NCBI GenBank assembly: GCA_964486455.1
Contig: CAZAMP010000021.1
Coordinates: 8,360-72,359 of the forward strand
DNA: 64,000 nt
Reading direction: 5' to 3'
DNA from: CAZAMP01 sp964486455
GTDB lineage: Bacteria > Eisenbacteria > RBG-16-71-46 > CAZAMP01
The position numbers were made by a program, and so were the translations under genes. Below the pieces are notes generated by a model, which was given only the letters and a program-made list of their open reading frames with translations, made no database searches and was not told the DNA's origin. Shown piece after piece: positions 63,756 through 64,000 of this stretch (positions are counted from its first letter, which is position 1; each line of letters starts with the position of its first letter).

Positions 63756-64000
63756 ATGAACAGAGCTAGCGCGGTTTTACTTGCGATTGTTCTTTTGGTC
63801 CCCACCGCTGCGTTCGGTCTGTCGATCAGCACGGCCGACACCTACGTACCGACCTATGGTCAAGCTATCCATTACGATCAGTACAACGAATGGCTCGGTG
63901 CGAGTTCGTCCGCGATCGACGGTTTGGCGTGGGATCCTTTTCAGACCGGAGGAACCCTGACCATCACCTTGGACACGAACGTCGGGGCGTTCTACGGAAC
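63756..64000 (+). CDS. Secreted protein, N-terminal part (runs off the end)
   Basis: An ATG with GGAGG 8 bases upstream starts a typical signal peptide (MNRASAVLLAIVLLVPTAAFG) followed by STADTYVPTYGQAIHYDQYNE, TGGTLTITLDTNVGAFYG and so on, with no stop before the end of the window. The mature start is rich in Tyr, Ser and Thr and resembles secreted beta-rich or PEP-CTERM-type proteins, but the C-terminus is not visible. Function unknown. Confidence 0.75.
   Translation, partial: MNRASAVLLAIVLLVPTAAFGLSISTADTYVPTYGQAIHYDQYNEWLGASSSAIDGLAWDPFQTGGTLTITLDTNVGAFYG

Overview
The window reads as a chromosomal segment of an uncultured, GC-rich, Gram-negative-type bacterium. Evidence for an outer membrane: a TonB-dependent receptor, outer-membrane barrel proteins, lipoproteins, a BamE-like lipoprotein and a BepA-like M48 protease. 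Three exported proteins end in a FlgD-type Ig-like C-terminal domain, and there is a multihaem CxxCH protein. That combination is typical of FCB-group candidate phyla such as Eisenbacteria-like lineages; this placement is inference from protein style, not a phylogeny. No rRNA, tRNA or CRISPR array was seen.  Region 1 (about 0.2-17.3 kb) is an accessory-looking, almost entirely plus-strand array of small single-domain enzymes: SAM methyltransferases, five GNAT acetyltransferases (four in an A-B-A'-B' duplication), Nudix, VOC, DinB-like, amidohydrolase and NAD-epimerase proteins, with a CDF metal transporter, a PspC protein and pyrE. At least four gene remnants lie between intact genes: an internally deleted cupin, a truncated membrane protein, an internally deleted DinB protein and a scrap of O-methyltransferase. 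The array looks like a zone of gene gain, duplication and deletion.  Region 2 (17.6-29.8 kb) holds a nitrilase-family amidase, a 2-hydroxyacid dehydrogenase, a BNR-repeat protein, a pair of exported amidohydrolase-fold proteins in which two of three domains lack the HxH metal motif, a CocE/NonD hydrolase and the multihaem protein.  Region 3 (29.9-47.6 kb) is metal-themed. A minus-strand operon encodes a DtxR/MntR regulator, a membrane-anchored DtxR-FeoA fusion and a split FeoB, with a TTAG/CTAA palindrome upstream. About 10 kb on, a plus-strand operon encodes a DtxR-type regulator, a ferritin-like protein, a FeoB-associated Cys-rich membrane peptide, FeoA and full-length FeoB. The regulators differ in the metal-site signature (ExxEH in the first locus, CxxEH in the second), suggesting different metals. 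Between them lie tldD/tldE homologues, an SGNH hydrolase, a DUF523-DUF1722 protein, a hybrid histidine kinase and a glutamate-cysteine ligase-like protein fused to CBS domains.  Region 4 (47.8-64 kb) holds a second nitrilase, a bacilliredoxin, a 50-residue protein, metG, topA, an M48 lipoprotein protease, a four-gene cluster of uncharacterised envelope proteins, an M20 amidohydrolase, a YdjY-domain protein next to a TonB receptor interrupted by one TGA codon, and the start of a secreted protein running off the end.
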